Shown here: piece after piece, positions 24,134 through 32,872 of the stretch
How positions within the stretch are numbered: the stretch's first letter is position 1
How the letters are laid out: every line of letters starts with the position of its first letter
NCBI GenBank assembly: GCA_965203915.1
Contig: OZ241918.1
Coordinates: forward strand, 372,001 to 436,000
From: JASGCL01 sp965203915
GTDB taxonomy: Bacteria; Pseudomonadota; Alphaproteobacteria; JASGCL01
Length of the DNA: 64,000 nt
Direction: 5' to 3'
Made by a program: the position numbers and the translations under genes
The notes under the pieces: generated by a model
Seen by the model: the letters and a program-made list of their open reading frames with translations, nothing else
Told to the model about the DNA's origin: nothing
The model's database searches: none

Positions 24134-25969
24134 TTAGATAGGTTTGGTTTTTTCTAACAACCAATTTTTTTCGTTCCCTGACAAATGGGGCGATAACAAC
24201 CGTGCAACCTTGGCGTGGTAATTATTCAATTGTTCTTTTTCTTGGTGGCTTAGCAATGATAAATTATTTTCATGGTGCAGTGCCGTGGTGTCTATCGGGC
24301 AAAGGGTCAGGGTTTCAAAACCCAACAGGGCGGTTTTATTTTTTTCTTCCTTGGCAACCTCAATACATAATTCGACATTTTCTATTCTTATGCCATAGAC
24401 TCCCTTATTATTTTCGGTTTTATAAAACCCGGGTTCGTTGCTGGTTATCATGCCCGCACACATGGGTTCGTTGCTGCGGCCAGAAATATATTGCGGCCCT
24501 TCGTGCACGGGCAAAAAACTGCCGATGCCATGCCCCGTGCCATGATTATAATCAAGCCCCATTTGCCACAGGAATTGCCGCGCCAGCGGGTCAAGCCCCG
24601 CGCCCGAAACCCCCGCAGGAAATTGCGCCCGCGCCAGGGCAAGGTTGCCGCGTAACACCGCCACATAATGGCGGGCAAAATCGCCACCCCATGGATTATC
24701 GGTTAGGGCGCGCGGCGAAAGCGGCAGGGTGCGGGTGATGTCGGTGGTGCCAAAAAAATAATGGGCACCCGAATCAAGCAATAAAATATCGCGTGGTGAG
24801 AGGGGACGGTTGGTGGTGGGATTGGTTTGATAATGGGGCAGGGCGGCATTGCCCGATAACGCGCTGATGGTGGAAAAACTGGGCGCGACACAATATTTGT
24901 TTTGTTGGCGAAAATGCCACAACATGCTGGCGATATTTTCTTCATCAACCACTTGGTTATTTTTTATTGCCTGCTCCAACCAATATAAAAAACGCACCAT
25001 GGCGATGCCGTCTTGCAAATGGGCTTGCCTTGCGCCGTCGACCTCCGTCTTATTTTTTATTGATTTTAAGTGGGTGATGGGGTCGGGCATAAAAATTTTT
25101 TCCTGACGTTTAAAACCATGAACCACGTGGTAAGAACAGCCGTCGGGGTCAAGGGCTATTTTTTTATTTGCTGGCAATTGTTTGATAAAATGCGCCAAAT
25201 CATCAATGGCGTGCAGGGTGATATTTTTTTTATCAAATTTTTGGGCAAGCCATTCATCGGACAAAAAAACATGACACTGGTTTTTGCTGACAAAACAAAA
25301 CCCCGTCACCACAGGATTAAACGGAATGATGTTGGCGCGCAAATTAAGCAACCACGATAGATTGGCGTTATCGCCGATGAACATACCATCGATATTTTTT
25401 TCTTTAAGGATAGTTTGTATGGCGGATAATTTTTCATCCCGCCTTTGACCACTGTATTTGTCATCATGGTCGAAAAGGGTGGGCGATGCAGCATCGGCGG
25501 TTGCCGAAGATTTCAGGACAGGTTTCAGCGGCGATGTTGCAAAGGGTTTCAATATAATCCCCGCGGCGGTTAAAGATTTTTGCCAAGTTATTATTTCTTG
25601 GTAAGAAAAAACTTGAGCATGAAAGCCGATGATGAATTTCTTGCCCGATGTTTTGCCATGTTGTTTTTTGTATGACAGCAAAAAATCGCTCAACCCCCGC
25701 ATGTTTTTTGCACGCATATCGGTGGGGCCCATAACCTCCCAATTTTTGTCAACCTCGGCCTTGGCTTGGGTGTCATAACGCCCGTCAACCAATAAAAAAT
25801 TTTTCTGTGATAATACCAAAGCCAACCCCGCCGAACCTGTGAAGCCCGTGAGCGGCGCGAGCAGGTTATCTTCGGGGCGGTCATATTCGTTCAAGAAAAT
25901 ATCCGAACGATTTTGTAACCAACCATCAATTTTATTTTTTTTGAGAAAATGTTGTAATATTTGCAGCAT
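24134..25969 (-). CDS. Xaa-Pro aminopeptidase (M24B, aminopeptidase P, long form)
   Basis: The start at ATG 25969 (MLQILQHFLKKNKIDGWL) fits the family; the open frame before it has no homology. It is 611 aa, the length of the three-domain form. Two creatinase-like N-terminal domains (DEYDRPEDNLLAPLTGFTGSAG at the first) are followed by the pita-bread domain. This has the metal ligands in LLDSGAHYFFGTTDITRTLP, GHGIGSFLPVHEGP and ITSNEPGFY, and in RIENVELCIEV. It removes N-terminal residues next to proline using two manganese ions. It lies inside the rlmB-to-priA minus-strand run, 46 bp after purK. Confidence 0.92.
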   Translation of the reverse strand: MLQILQHFLKKNKIDGWLQNRSDIFLNEYDRPEDNLLAPLTGFTGSAGLALVLSQKNFLLVDGRYDTQAKAEVDKNWEVMGPTDMRAKNMRGLSDFLLSYKKQHGKTSGKKFIIGFHAQVFSYQEIITWQKSLTAAGIILKPFATSPLKPVLKSSATADAASPTLFDHDDKYSGQRRDEKLSAIQTILKEKNIDGMFIGDNANLSWLLNLRANIIPFNPVVTGFCFVSKNQCHVFLSDEWLAQKFDKKNITLHAIDDLAHFIKQLPANKKIALDPDGCSYHVVHGFKRQEKIFMPDPITHLKSIKNKTEVDGARQAHLQDGIAMVRFLYWLEQAIKNNQVVDEENIASMLWHFRQQNKYCVAPSFSTISALSGNAALPHYQTNPTTNRPLSPRDILLLDSGAHYFFGTTDITRTLPLSPRALTDNPWGGDFARHYVAVLRGNLALARAQFPAGVSGAGLDPLARQFLWQMGLDYNHGTGHGIGSFLPVHEGPQYISGRSNEPMCAGMITSNEPGFYKTENNKGVYGIRIENVELCIEVAKEEKNKTALLGFETLTLCPIDTTALHHENNLSLLSHQEKEQLNNYHAKVARLLSPHLSGNEKNWLLEKTKPI

Positions 25970-26015
25970 GGTATGATAAAATAGAAAGATAGCACAAAAA
26001 TGAATAAAAACAATT

Positions 26016-27122
26016 TTAGGAAAAAATGGTGTAATGCCCCATTTTGCGTCCTGGCTTGGCTGCATCTTTACCATACAGATGCAAGAAACAATTTTCCTGG
26101 TTGGCAATGTTGTCGACCATGTTTATGTCTTCGCCCAAAATATTGCGCATGGTGATGTTGTTTACCACCAACCGCGGCGGCATGACAGTCAGCCCCAGGG
26201 CGATGCGCGCCATTTGTAAAAATTGGCTTGGCGCGGCCCCTTCGATAGTCCAATGAAATGAATTATGCGGGCGCGGTGCCATTTCGTTGGCAAGCAATTT
26301 GTTGTCGGCGGTTACAAAATATTCAACGCACAACAAACCTTGCAGGTTTAAACTCTCCGCCATTTTTTTTGTCGCATCGACCGCCGTGGTTTGTAACGCG
26401 GCGGGTATTTTTTTTGCTGGGAATATAGTGCTATCCAAAATACCGTTGCGATGTTGATTTTCGACCATGGGGTAGGCCGCCATGTTGCCGTAAAAATCGC
26501 GCGCCACCAAAACCGAACCCTCCGCCACAAAATGTATTTTTTGTTCCAAAATAAATTCATCCTTGGGGTTAACGGTTGGGTTTTTTATCACCGCCAAAAT
26601 ATCCTCGATGCTGTTGATAGCAAATTGCCCCTTGCCGTCGTAACCCATTCTATCGGTTTTCAAAATGGCGGGCAGGGTGATACCCGCCGCCAAGATTTTT
26701 TTTTCTAAATGGGTGGCATCGTCGCGCGATGAAATGCTAAGGAAGGGCGCGGGGGGAATAGCATGGTTGGTGAAGAAATTCTTTTCTTGCAAACGGCTTT
26801 GTGCAATTTGCAAAACCCGCGCGCTGGTGATGATGGGTTTCGATTTGGCAATTTCATCGACCAACGGCGTGGGAATATTTTCCCATTCTATCATCACCGT
26901 ATCGACCGACGATAAAAATTCTTGCAAAGCAGCATCGTCGTCAAATGGCGCGATAATTTTTTTGCTGGATAATTGCATGGCGGGGGCCGAACCATCGGCA
27001 TCCCATGTGGTGAAATGCGCACCCAAACCCGCGCCCGCCATGATAAGCATGCGCCCCAATTGCCCCCCGCCCAAAATGCCAACGCGACTTTTTAAAGCAA
27101 GGTTTTTGTTGGGGTATAACAT
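26016..27122 (-). CDS. purK: N5-carboxyaminoimidazole ribonucleotide synthase
   Basis: 368 aa with the ATP-grasp layout. The N-terminus is VGILGGGQLGRMLIMAGAGLG, followed by IEWENIPTPLVDEIA, KTDRMGYDGKGQF, and late NEMAPRPHNSFHWTIEGAAPSQF, the family signature. It carboxylates AIR to N5-CAIR, the substrate of PurE. purE lies 26 bp upstream in the same direction, the usual purEK order, so the two are surely co-transcribed. Confidence 0.95.
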   Translation of the reverse strand: MLYPNKNLALKSRVGILGGGQLGRMLIMAGAGLGAHFTTWDADGSAPAMQLSSKKIIAPFDDDAALQEFLSSVDTVMIEWENIPTPLVDEIAKSKPIITSARVLQIAQSRLQEKNFFTNHAIPPAPFLSISSRDDATHLEKKILAAGITLPAILKTDRMGYDGKGQFAINSIEDILAVIKNPTVNPKDEFILEQKIHFVAEGSVLVARDFYGNMAAYPMVENQHRNGILDSTIFPAKKIPAALQTTAVDATKKMAESLNLQGLLCVEYFVTADNKLLANEMAPRPHNSFHWTIEGAAPSQFLQMARIALGLTVMPPRLVVNNITMRNILGEDINMVDNIANQENCFLHLYGKDAAKPGRKMGHYTIFS

Positions 27123-27148
27123 GCAGGATATTTTTTATGGCAAATATA

Positions 27149-27643
27149 TTAATGCGAAGGTTGTGGCGTGTTCATGGGAACCGTGGCGGTTTGTTTTTCA
27201 CGAAATGCTATCAATTTTTTTGCCAATTCATCGTCATGCAATGCCAAGATAGATATGGCGAGCAAGGCGGCGTTGACCGCCCCCCCTTCACCAATGGCTA
27301 AGGTACCCACGGGAATACCGCGCGGCATTTGCACGATGGAAAGCAAACTGTCCAAACCTTCTAATGTTTTGGTGGGGATGGGAACGCCAAGCACAGGCAG
27401 ATGACAAAAACTTGCCATCATACCAGGCAAATGCGCCGCCCCGCCCGCGCCAGCAATAATAACCTTGATACCTTCGCTTGCGGCTTCGCTTGCGACGGTG
27501 CGTAACCGTTCGGGGGTGCGATGGGCAGAAACAATTTGCGACCGTGCGCTGACACCAAATTCTTCTAATGTTTTTAAAGATTTTTCCATGATAGGGAAGT
27601 CGCTATCGCTGCCCATTACCACCAGCACGCTTGGTTTTGTCAT
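27149..27643 (-). CDS. purE: 5-(carboxyamino)imidazole ribonucleotide mutase
   Basis: 164 aa, a full class I PurE. SVLVVMGSDSDFPIMEK with the active-site Ser-Asp-Ser is followed by SAHRTPERL (catalytic His), IAGAGGAAHLPGMMAS, PVLGVPIPTKTLEGLDSLLS and MPRGIPVGTLAIG. It moves the carboxylate of N5-CAIR to C4. It is followed by purK after 26 bp and preceded by rlmB after 55 bp. Confidence 0.96.
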   Translation of the reverse strand: MTKPSVLVVMGSDSDFPIMEKSLKTLEEFGVSARSQIVSAHRTPERLRTVASEAASEGIKVIIAGAGGAAHLPGMMASFCHLPVLGVPIPTKTLEGLDSLLSIVQMPRGIPVGTLAIGEGGAVNAALLAISILALHDDELAKKLIAFREKQTATVPMNTPQPSH

Positions 27644-27698
27644 GGTGGCAATTTATAGGTTTTTCAGCAAAAAAACCAGCTAGAATTATTATCAAAAA

Positions 27699-29339
27699 TT
27701 ATTTTTTTGCGGGGCCGCTGTGAGCCGACCATTGATACAAGGCCACCGCGGCGGCGTTGCTAACATTTAAACTGTCAACATGGGCTGCTAACATATCCTC
27801 GGTGGTTGGGGCTGGTGCAGCCGAAGCGACCGAGCCTTCAATTTTTACTGAAAAGTCAGTTTGCGAATTAACAAGGGGGGATACGCCGCCGCCTTCTTGC
27901 CCCAGCACAATAACCGAACGTTTGTCAAACACCGTGGTTTGCAAAGGTTGCGTGCCATGTTGATTCAAGCCATAAACCCAAAAACCGTGTTTTTTAAAAA
28001 GTTTTAAAGTTTCAGACAGGTTGCTCACCCTTATCAGGGGGATGCTTTCCAATGCGCCGCTTGCCGACTTCGCCATCGAGCCTGACTCGCTGGCCGTGTT
28101 GCGTTCGGGCAAAATAATAGCATCGATATTAAAATAACGGGCGGAGCGTAAGATGGCGCCGACATTGTGGGGGTCTTGCAATTTATCCAACACCAGAAAA
28201 CAACTGGGGGCTTCTTTTTTATCAATCTCAACAATATTTTCTAAATAATGGCGCAGGTCAACATGGGCCAGGGGACGGGTTTCAAACACAATGCCTTGGT
28301 GCGGGGCGTCGTGCAACACGTCGCCAAATTGGTGGTCCAAACCATAACGGTCCATGATGCTTATCGCCATGTTGGCTTCCATGGCATCCAGCAACAATTT
28401 TAATGTTTCATTTTTTTCTAATTTTTCTTTGGCTTCCTGAGTCAGGTGCAATTTAATTTTTTCGCGGTCAGGGTTTAACAACGCCGCCACCACCGCATGG
28501 AACCCATAAAGATAATAACCGTGATTCTTGCTGGCGATTTTTGTTTCGCGTGGCCGCGATTCTTGTTGGCCTTCGCGATTATCCCTGTCAAAGGAACGGC
28601 GAAAATCGGGACGGCGTTGCTCCGAACCACGGTCGCGCGAATCAAAATCACGGCCTCGTTCTTCACGCCCGCCACCGAATCTACTACCGCCGCCGCCGCC
28701 AAATCTGCTACCGCCGCCGCCGCCGAATCTGCTACCGCCGCCGCCGCCGCCAAATCTGCTACCGCCACCGCCGCCGAATCTGCTACCGCCGCCGCCGCCG
28801 CCGCCAAATCTGCTACCGCCGCCGCCGCCACCAAATCTACTACCGCCACCGCCGCCACCGAATCTGCTACCGCCACCACCGCCACCGAATCTGCTACCGC
28901 CGCCGCCGCCGAATCTTCTGCCGCCGCCTTCACGGCCGCCAGCATCGCCTTGGGCATCGTCATTTCTGTCAAAACTTCTTTTGAATCCGCCACCCGAATC
29001 GTCGCTTGATTCGCGGCGCGGACGGCGGTCATCGCCACCCCGATTGAAAGAGGGACGGGGTCTAAAATCTCGGCCACCAGCGTCGCCCTCTGGCGCGCGG
29101 TCACGGCGTGGGCGAAATTCACCCCTATCGCCGCCCCTGCTGTCGCTTGCACCCCTATCGGAACCTCTATCGGAAAACTCGCCGCGCGGCGCGCGGTCAC
29201 CACCAAATGGGCGATCGCCACCCCTGTCAAAGGGTTTTTTAAAACGGGGACCAAAGCTACGGGGACTACTATCGGACCGACGGTCAAATTTTCTACCACT
29301 ATTACCTTGTGATGACTCTCTTGCCAATTTTCTACTCAT
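27699..29339 (-). CDS. rlmB: TrmH/SpoU family 23S rRNA 2'-O-methyltransferase with long Gly/Arg-rich extension
   Basis: 546 aa, more than twice the usual 245. Residues from about 271 form a complete RlmB: KNHGYYLYGFHAVVAALLNP (substrate-binding domain), then the SPOUT knot with VLDKLQDPHNVGAILRSARY, VIVLGQEGGGVSPLV and SLNVSNAAAVALYQW. This part should methylate G2251 of 23S rRNA. The first 270 residues are disordered and rich in Arg, Gly, Asp and Ser. Residues 137-224 have nine SRF motifs separated by runs of four to seven glycines, like RGG/GAR RNA-binding tails. No terminator is seen before purE, so the five-gene run may start here. Confidence 0.88.
   Translation of the reverse strand: MSRKLARESSQGNSGRKFDRRSDSSPRSFGPRFKKPFDRGGDRPFGGDRAPRGEFSDRGSDRGASDSRGGDRGEFRPRRDRAPEGDAGGRDFRPRPSFNRGGDDRRPRRESSDDSGGGFKRSFDRNDDAQGDAGGREGGGRRFGGGGGSRFGGGGGGSRFGGGGGGSRFGGGGGGSRFGGGGGGGSRFGGGGGSRFGGGGGGSRFGGGGGSRFGGGGGSRFGGGREERGRDFDSRDRGSEQRRPDFRRSFDRDNREGQQESRPRETKIASKNHGYYLYGFHAVVAALLNPDREKIKLHLTQEAKEKLEKNETLKLLLDAMEANMAISIMDRYGLDHQFGDVLHDAPHQGIVFETRPLAHVDLRHYLENIVEIDKKEAPSCFLVLDKLQDPHNVGAILRSARYFNIDAIILPERNTASESGSMAKSASGALESIPLIRVSNLSETLKLFKKHGFWVYGLNQHGTQPLQTTVFDKRSVIVLGQEGGGVSPLVNSQTDFSVKIEGSVASAAPAPTTEDMLAAHVDSLNVSNAAAVALYQWSAHSGPAKK
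28668..28931 (-). repeat. Gly-rich SRF repeat encoded by GGN-rich microsatellite
   Basis: Nine SRF tripeptides and one RRF are separated by 4-7 Gly in the RlmB extension. The repeat is in frame throughout, but the number of glycines varies between units, as expected for a slippage-prone tract. Confidence 0.9.
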
Positions 29340-29449
29340 GTTTTATGGTCTAGCACAAAGCAACAGCAAAAGATATGAAATAGCGTGCTAAGCAGTAAAA
29401 TTATGTAGATTTAAAATCATCAGCACCAACAATAGAAAAATATACATTC

Positions 29450-30373
29450 ATGCCGATTAAAATCCCGAACGACCTGCCTGCCAATCGCGAGCTACTTAAT
29501 GAAGACATCGCCTTAATATTGGAAAAAGATGCCATTCATCAAGATATTCGCCCGATTCAAATAGCCTTATTGAATTTGATGCCCACCAAGCAAACCACCG
29601 AATTGCAAATTGCTCGGTTATTGGGGGGCAGCCCGTTGCAAGTGGAATTAACCTTACTAACCACGGGTAGTTATACCCCCAAAAACACCCCCGAAGGGCA
29701 TTTACAAAAATTCTACAGCACTTTTGATAAAATAAAACATCGCAAATTCGATGGATTCATTATTACGGGCGCGCCCGTTGAAAAAAAACAATTTGCCGAG
29801 GTTGATTATTGGCAAGAATTGACCGAGATCCTTGCTTGGACTCAAACCAATGTGTTTTCAACCTTCACCATTTGTTGGGGGGCACAGGCGGCTATTTTTC
29901 ATCATCGGGCGATTGGCAAACATCAATTGGCTGCCAAGGCCTTTGGTGTTTACAAACATCAATTGATACAAAAAAAACACCCGCTGGTGCGTGGCTTCGA
30001 TGATGAATTTTATATTCCCGTTTCGCGCTACACCGCGGTGGATGATATTCCCACCGATGACGAATTGGTATTGTTGTTGGCGGACGATGCTGGCGATCCC
30101 TGCCTGCTGGATGATAAAAAACACCGCACCTTATATATGTTTAATCATATCGAATATGACGCCGAAACCTTGGGCTTGGAATATCAAAGGGATAAGACGG
30201 CGGGCATCCCCACGGCGCGCCCTGAAAATTACTACCCCGATAACAATGAAAACACCACGCCCAAAAGCCATTGGCGTGCCCACGCGCGCTTGTTGTTTGT
30301 TAATTGGTTAAATTATGTTTATAAGGAAATTCCATATGATATTAATCAAATTGGCTTGCCTGGCGCAAAATAA
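29450..30373 (+). CDS. metA: Homoserine O-acyltransferase, MetA type (predicted acetyl-CoA user)
   Basis: 307 aa. The nucleophile is Cys142 in TICWGAQAAIF; FNHIEYDAETL holds the late His and Glu. Residue 111 is Glu in TGAPVEKKQF. In this family Glu111 is linked to acetyl-CoA use (as in the Bacillus cereus enzyme) and Gly111 to succinyl-CoA use (as in E. coli). So O-acetylhomoserine is the likely product and methionine synthesis the pathway. It is divergent from rlmB (110 bp between starts); that gap shows no recognisable SAM-II riboswitch. The next gene follows after 21 bp. Confidence 0.93.
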   Translation: MPIKIPNDLPANRELLNEDIALILEKDAIHQDIRPIQIALLNLMPTKQTTELQIARLLGGSPLQVELTLLTTGSYTPKNTPEGHLQKFYSTFDKIKHRKFDGFIITGAPVEKKQFAEVDYWQELTEILAWTQTNVFSTFTICWGAQAAIFHHRAIGKHQLAAKAFGVYKHQLIQKKHPLVRGFDDEFYIPVSRYTAVDDIPTDDELVLLLADDAGDPCLLDDKKHRTLYMFNHIEYDAETLGLEYQRDKTAGIPTARPENYYPDNNENTTPKSHWRAHARLLFVNWLNYVYKEIPYDINQIGLPGAK

Positions 30374-30394
30374 AATAATCCTATATAAAATATC

Positions 30395-30805
30395 ATGAAG
30401 TCATCACCAAAAAACAAACATACCAAAACTGGTCATGGCTTGGCTTATGGTTTGGCTGTTGCATGCTTATCGGGGTTGATGATGATGGGTTGTGCCAGCC
30501 GCGAAAATTATGACGCAACCATGAAGTCGCTGCTTGGCAAAAGTAAAAAGGAAGTTACGGCTTTGTTGGGCGAGCCGAGCAGTGAATATGACCTAAGCGG
30601 TCAACATTTCTTGGTTTACCGCACGGCGGATTTGGGGGTAGCAGGGGCAGGCTATGTCGTAACGGGGCAGCAAGACCAAGGGTCAGTGTTTCGCGAAGGT
30701 TCGCAAGGGCAAAGTTTTTATAAAAAATGGTGCCAGACAACGTTGGGAATGAAAAATGGCGTGGTGGGATCCTACCAAGCAAAGGGTAATAATTGTCGAC
30801 TTTAA
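30395..30805 (+). CDS. Small lipoprotein with SmpA/OmlA-like domain
   Basis: 136 aa. The N-terminal signal (KNKHTKTGHGLAYGLAVACL) is followed by the lipobox-like MMMGC, so lipidation at Cys32 or so is likely. The core LLGKSKKEVTALLGEPSSEY with SGQHFLVYR resembles the SmpA/OmlA (BamE-like) repeat fold seen in many small lipoproteins. C-terminal cysteines (KWCQTTLG and NNCRL) could form a disulfide. Role unknown; a BAM accessory role would be guesswork. It lies between metA and atpD. Confidence 0.7.
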   Translation: MKSSPKNKHTKTGHGLAYGLAVACLSGLMMMGCASRENYDATMKSLLGKSKKEVTALLGEPSSEYDLSGQHFLVYRTADLGVAGAGYVVTGQQDQGSVFREGSQGQSFYKKWCQTTLGMKNGVVGSYQAKGNNCRL

Positions 30806-30823
30806 TGGGTTTATTATTTATAG

Positions 30824-30884
30824 TTATATTGATAAATTATATTGATAAATTATATTGATACAGGGCTAGCTTGCATTTTATAAA
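30824..30884 (+). promoter_or_regulatory. 13-bp tandem repeats and candidate promoter of atpD
   Basis: TTATATTGATAAA is repeated twice and a third time in part (30824-30860). The last copy supplies TTGATA (30855-30860), followed by an 18-bp spacer containing GGGCTAGC, and TATAAA (30879-30884). The layout AAATTATATTGA, then GGCTAG, then TATA is close to the 37-bp unit upstream of pstS. Confidence 0.5.
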
Positions 30885-30955
30885 AAAAGTGGCTAGGACG
30901 ATGCAATAATAGCAAACTTTAAAAAACATTATCAATTTTATAAGGATTATTTGTC

Positions 30956-32392
30956 ATGGCCAAAACAAACAGCACAACAAGCGGAAACGGCAAGATAACC
31001 CAAGTTTTGGGTGCCGTGGTTGATATCGAATTTTCAAACGGTGGCTTGCCTGGCATTTTGAATGCCCTGGTTTGCGATAACAATGGCAATGAATTGGTGC
31101 TGGAGGTTGCCCAGCATTTGGGCGAAAACATCGTCCGCGCTATCGCCATGGATTCGACCGAAGGATTAAAACGTGGCCAGGCTGTCAGGGATAGCGGCGA
31201 CGCCATCACCGTGCCCGTGGGGCCAGAAACCTTGGGCCGTATCATGAATGTTATCGGCAAACCCATTGACGAACGCGGCGATATCAAAACAAAAATGACC
31301 TTGCCCATCCATCGTGCGGCGCCAGCCTATGTCGAACAATCGACCGACACCGAAGTGTTGGTGACGGGGATTAAGGTTATCGATTTGCTGACGCCATACC
31401 CCAAGGGTGGTAAAATTGGTCTGTTCGGCGGGGCAGGGGTTGGCAAAACCGTGCTTATTCAAGAATTAATCAATAATATTGCAAAAGGCCACGGCGGTTA
31501 TTCGGTGTTTGCTGGGGTGGGGGAGCGGACCCGCGAAGGCAACGACCTTTACCACGAAATGATAGATTCTGGGGTTATTAATTTGGAAGGGCAATCGAAA
31601 GTGGCGATGGTTTATGGCCAAATGAACGAACCCCCTGGCGCGCGCGCGCGGGTGGCCTTGACGGGTTTGACCCAAGCCGAATATTTCCGCGATGAAGAAG
31701 GAAAAGACGTGTTGTTTTTCGTTGATAATATTTTCCGTTTTACCCAGGCTGGGTCGGAAGTTTCGGCGTTGCTGGGTCGTATTCCATCGGCCGTGGGTTA
31801 TCAACCAACCTTGGCAACCGACATGGGTGCTATGCAAGAACGGATAACCTCCACCAAAAAGGGTTCTATCACTTCGGTGCAGGCGATTTATGTGCCCGCC
31901 GACGATTTAACTGATCCTGCCCCTGCTACGACCTTTGCCCACCTTGACGCCACCACCGTGTTGTCGCGGCAAATTTCTGAATTGGGTATTTATCCCGCGG
32001 TGGACCCGTTGGATTCGACCAGCCGTATTCTTAACGCCCACACCATTGGGCAAAAACATTACGACACGGCGCGTGCGGTGCAACGGACATTGCAATCTTA
32101 TAAATCATTACAAGAGATCATCGCCATTTTGGGCATGGATGAGTTGTCGGAAGAAGACAAATTAACCGTGGCGCGGGCGCGTAAAATCCAACGTTTCTTA
32201 TCACAACCCTTCCACGTGGCGGAGGTTTTCACGGGCAAGCCCGGTAAATTTGTGCAACTTGAAGATACAATCAAAAGCTTTGCTGCTATTGTGGCGGGCG
32301 AATATGACGACCTTCCCGAAGGGGCATTTTATATGGTCGGCAGTATCGAAGAAGTGGTAAGCCGCGCCAAAGAATTGGCAAAAGCTGCTTAA
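30956..32392 (+). CDS. atpD: F1F0 ATP synthase subunit beta
   Basis: 478 aa, full length. Walker A is GGAGVGKTVLIQEL; also seen are VFAGVGERTREGNDLYHEM, VLFFVDNIFRFTQAGSEVSALLGRIPSAVGYQPTLA and DDLTDPAPATTF. It is the catalytic subunit of F1. atpC follows after 26 bp, but atpH, atpA and atpG, which normally precede atpD, are absent; the upstream neighbours are a lipoprotein gene and metA. The gap of 150 bp before it has its own promoter candidate. Confidence 0.98.
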   Translation: MAKTNSTTSGNGKITQVLGAVVDIEFSNGGLPGILNALVCDNNGNELVLEVAQHLGENIVRAIAMDSTEGLKRGQAVRDSGDAITVPVGPETLGRIMNVIGKPIDERGDIKTKMTLPIHRAAPAYVEQSTDTEVLVTGIKVIDLLTPYPKGGKIGLFGGAGVGKTVLIQELINNIAKGHGGYSVFAGVGERTREGNDLYHEMIDSGVINLEGQSKVAMVYGQMNEPPGARARVALTGLTQAEYFRDEEGKDVLFFVDNIFRFTQAGSEVSALLGRIPSAVGYQPTLATDMGAMQERITSTKKGSITSVQAIYVPADDLTDPAPATTFAHLDATTVLSRQISELGIYPAVDPLDSTSRILNAHTIGQKHYDTARAVQRTLQSYKSLQEIIAILGMDELSEEDKLTVARARKIQRFLSQPFHVAEVFTGKPGKFVQLEDTIKSFAAIVAGEYDDLPEGAFYMVGSIEEVVSRAKELAKAA

Positions 32393-32418
32393 AAGCAAAT
32401 CAACGCACATAAAGGCAC

Positions 32419-32847
32419 ATGGCAAGCGAACAATTACAAATTGATATTATTGCGCCGCGGGGAACATTATTTAGCGGCAGTGGTGATATGGTCATTGTGC
32501 CAGGCGACGATGGCGATATGGGTATTTTGCGTGGCCATATTGCAACCATTGCTGCCTTGCGCCCAGGGTTGTTGTGGTTATACATGGGTGGTAAGCTAGC
32601 AAAGAAGTTTTTTTTGACGGGCGGGTTCGCCGATATCAACGATACAAAACTGGTGGTGCTGGCAACCGCAGCCGAAGATATTGATAAAATCGACATCAAA
32701 AATGTTGAAAAAGAAATAAAAGAACTATCTGACCAATTAAAAAGTGAAAAAAATGAATCCCAGGGACTTATTATCGAGCAAAAATTGCTGGTTGCCAAGG
32801 CAAGGCTTGAAGCCGTTGAGCTTTCAAGAGAAAAGATTTATTCTTAA
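32419..32847 (+). CDS. atpC: F1F0 ATP synthase subunit epsilon
   Basis: 142 aa. The N-terminal beta-sandwich (LQIDIIAPRGTLFSGSGDMV, PGDDGDMGILRGHIATIAAL) is followed by a helical hairpin rich in Lys and Glu (KIDIKNVEKEIKELSDQL...). It forms part of the central stalk and regulates ATP hydrolysis. The ATG follows atpD by 26 bp. Confidence 0.95.
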   Translation: MASEQLQIDIIAPRGTLFSGSGDMVIVPGDDGDMGILRGHIATIAALRPGLLWLYMGGKLAKKFFLTGGFADINDTKLVVLATAAEDIDKIDIKNVEKEIKELSDQLKSEKNESQGLIIEQKLLVAKARLEAVELSREKIYS

Positions 32848-32872
32848 CACGAATCATAGTATCATCTTTGGC

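Noticed and set aside
28528..29391. 287-codon Pro-rich plus-strand frame and similar Ala-rich frames opposite rlmB
   Set aside because: They are shadows of the Gly-rich repeat. The opposite strand carries a full RlmB domain in frame with the repeat.
29340..29449. SAM-II riboswitch upstream of metA
   Set aside because: Common in alphaproteobacteria, but the 110-bp gap lacks its conserved core. Only a weak TAGCAC/GTGCTA pair with a 28-nt loop is present.
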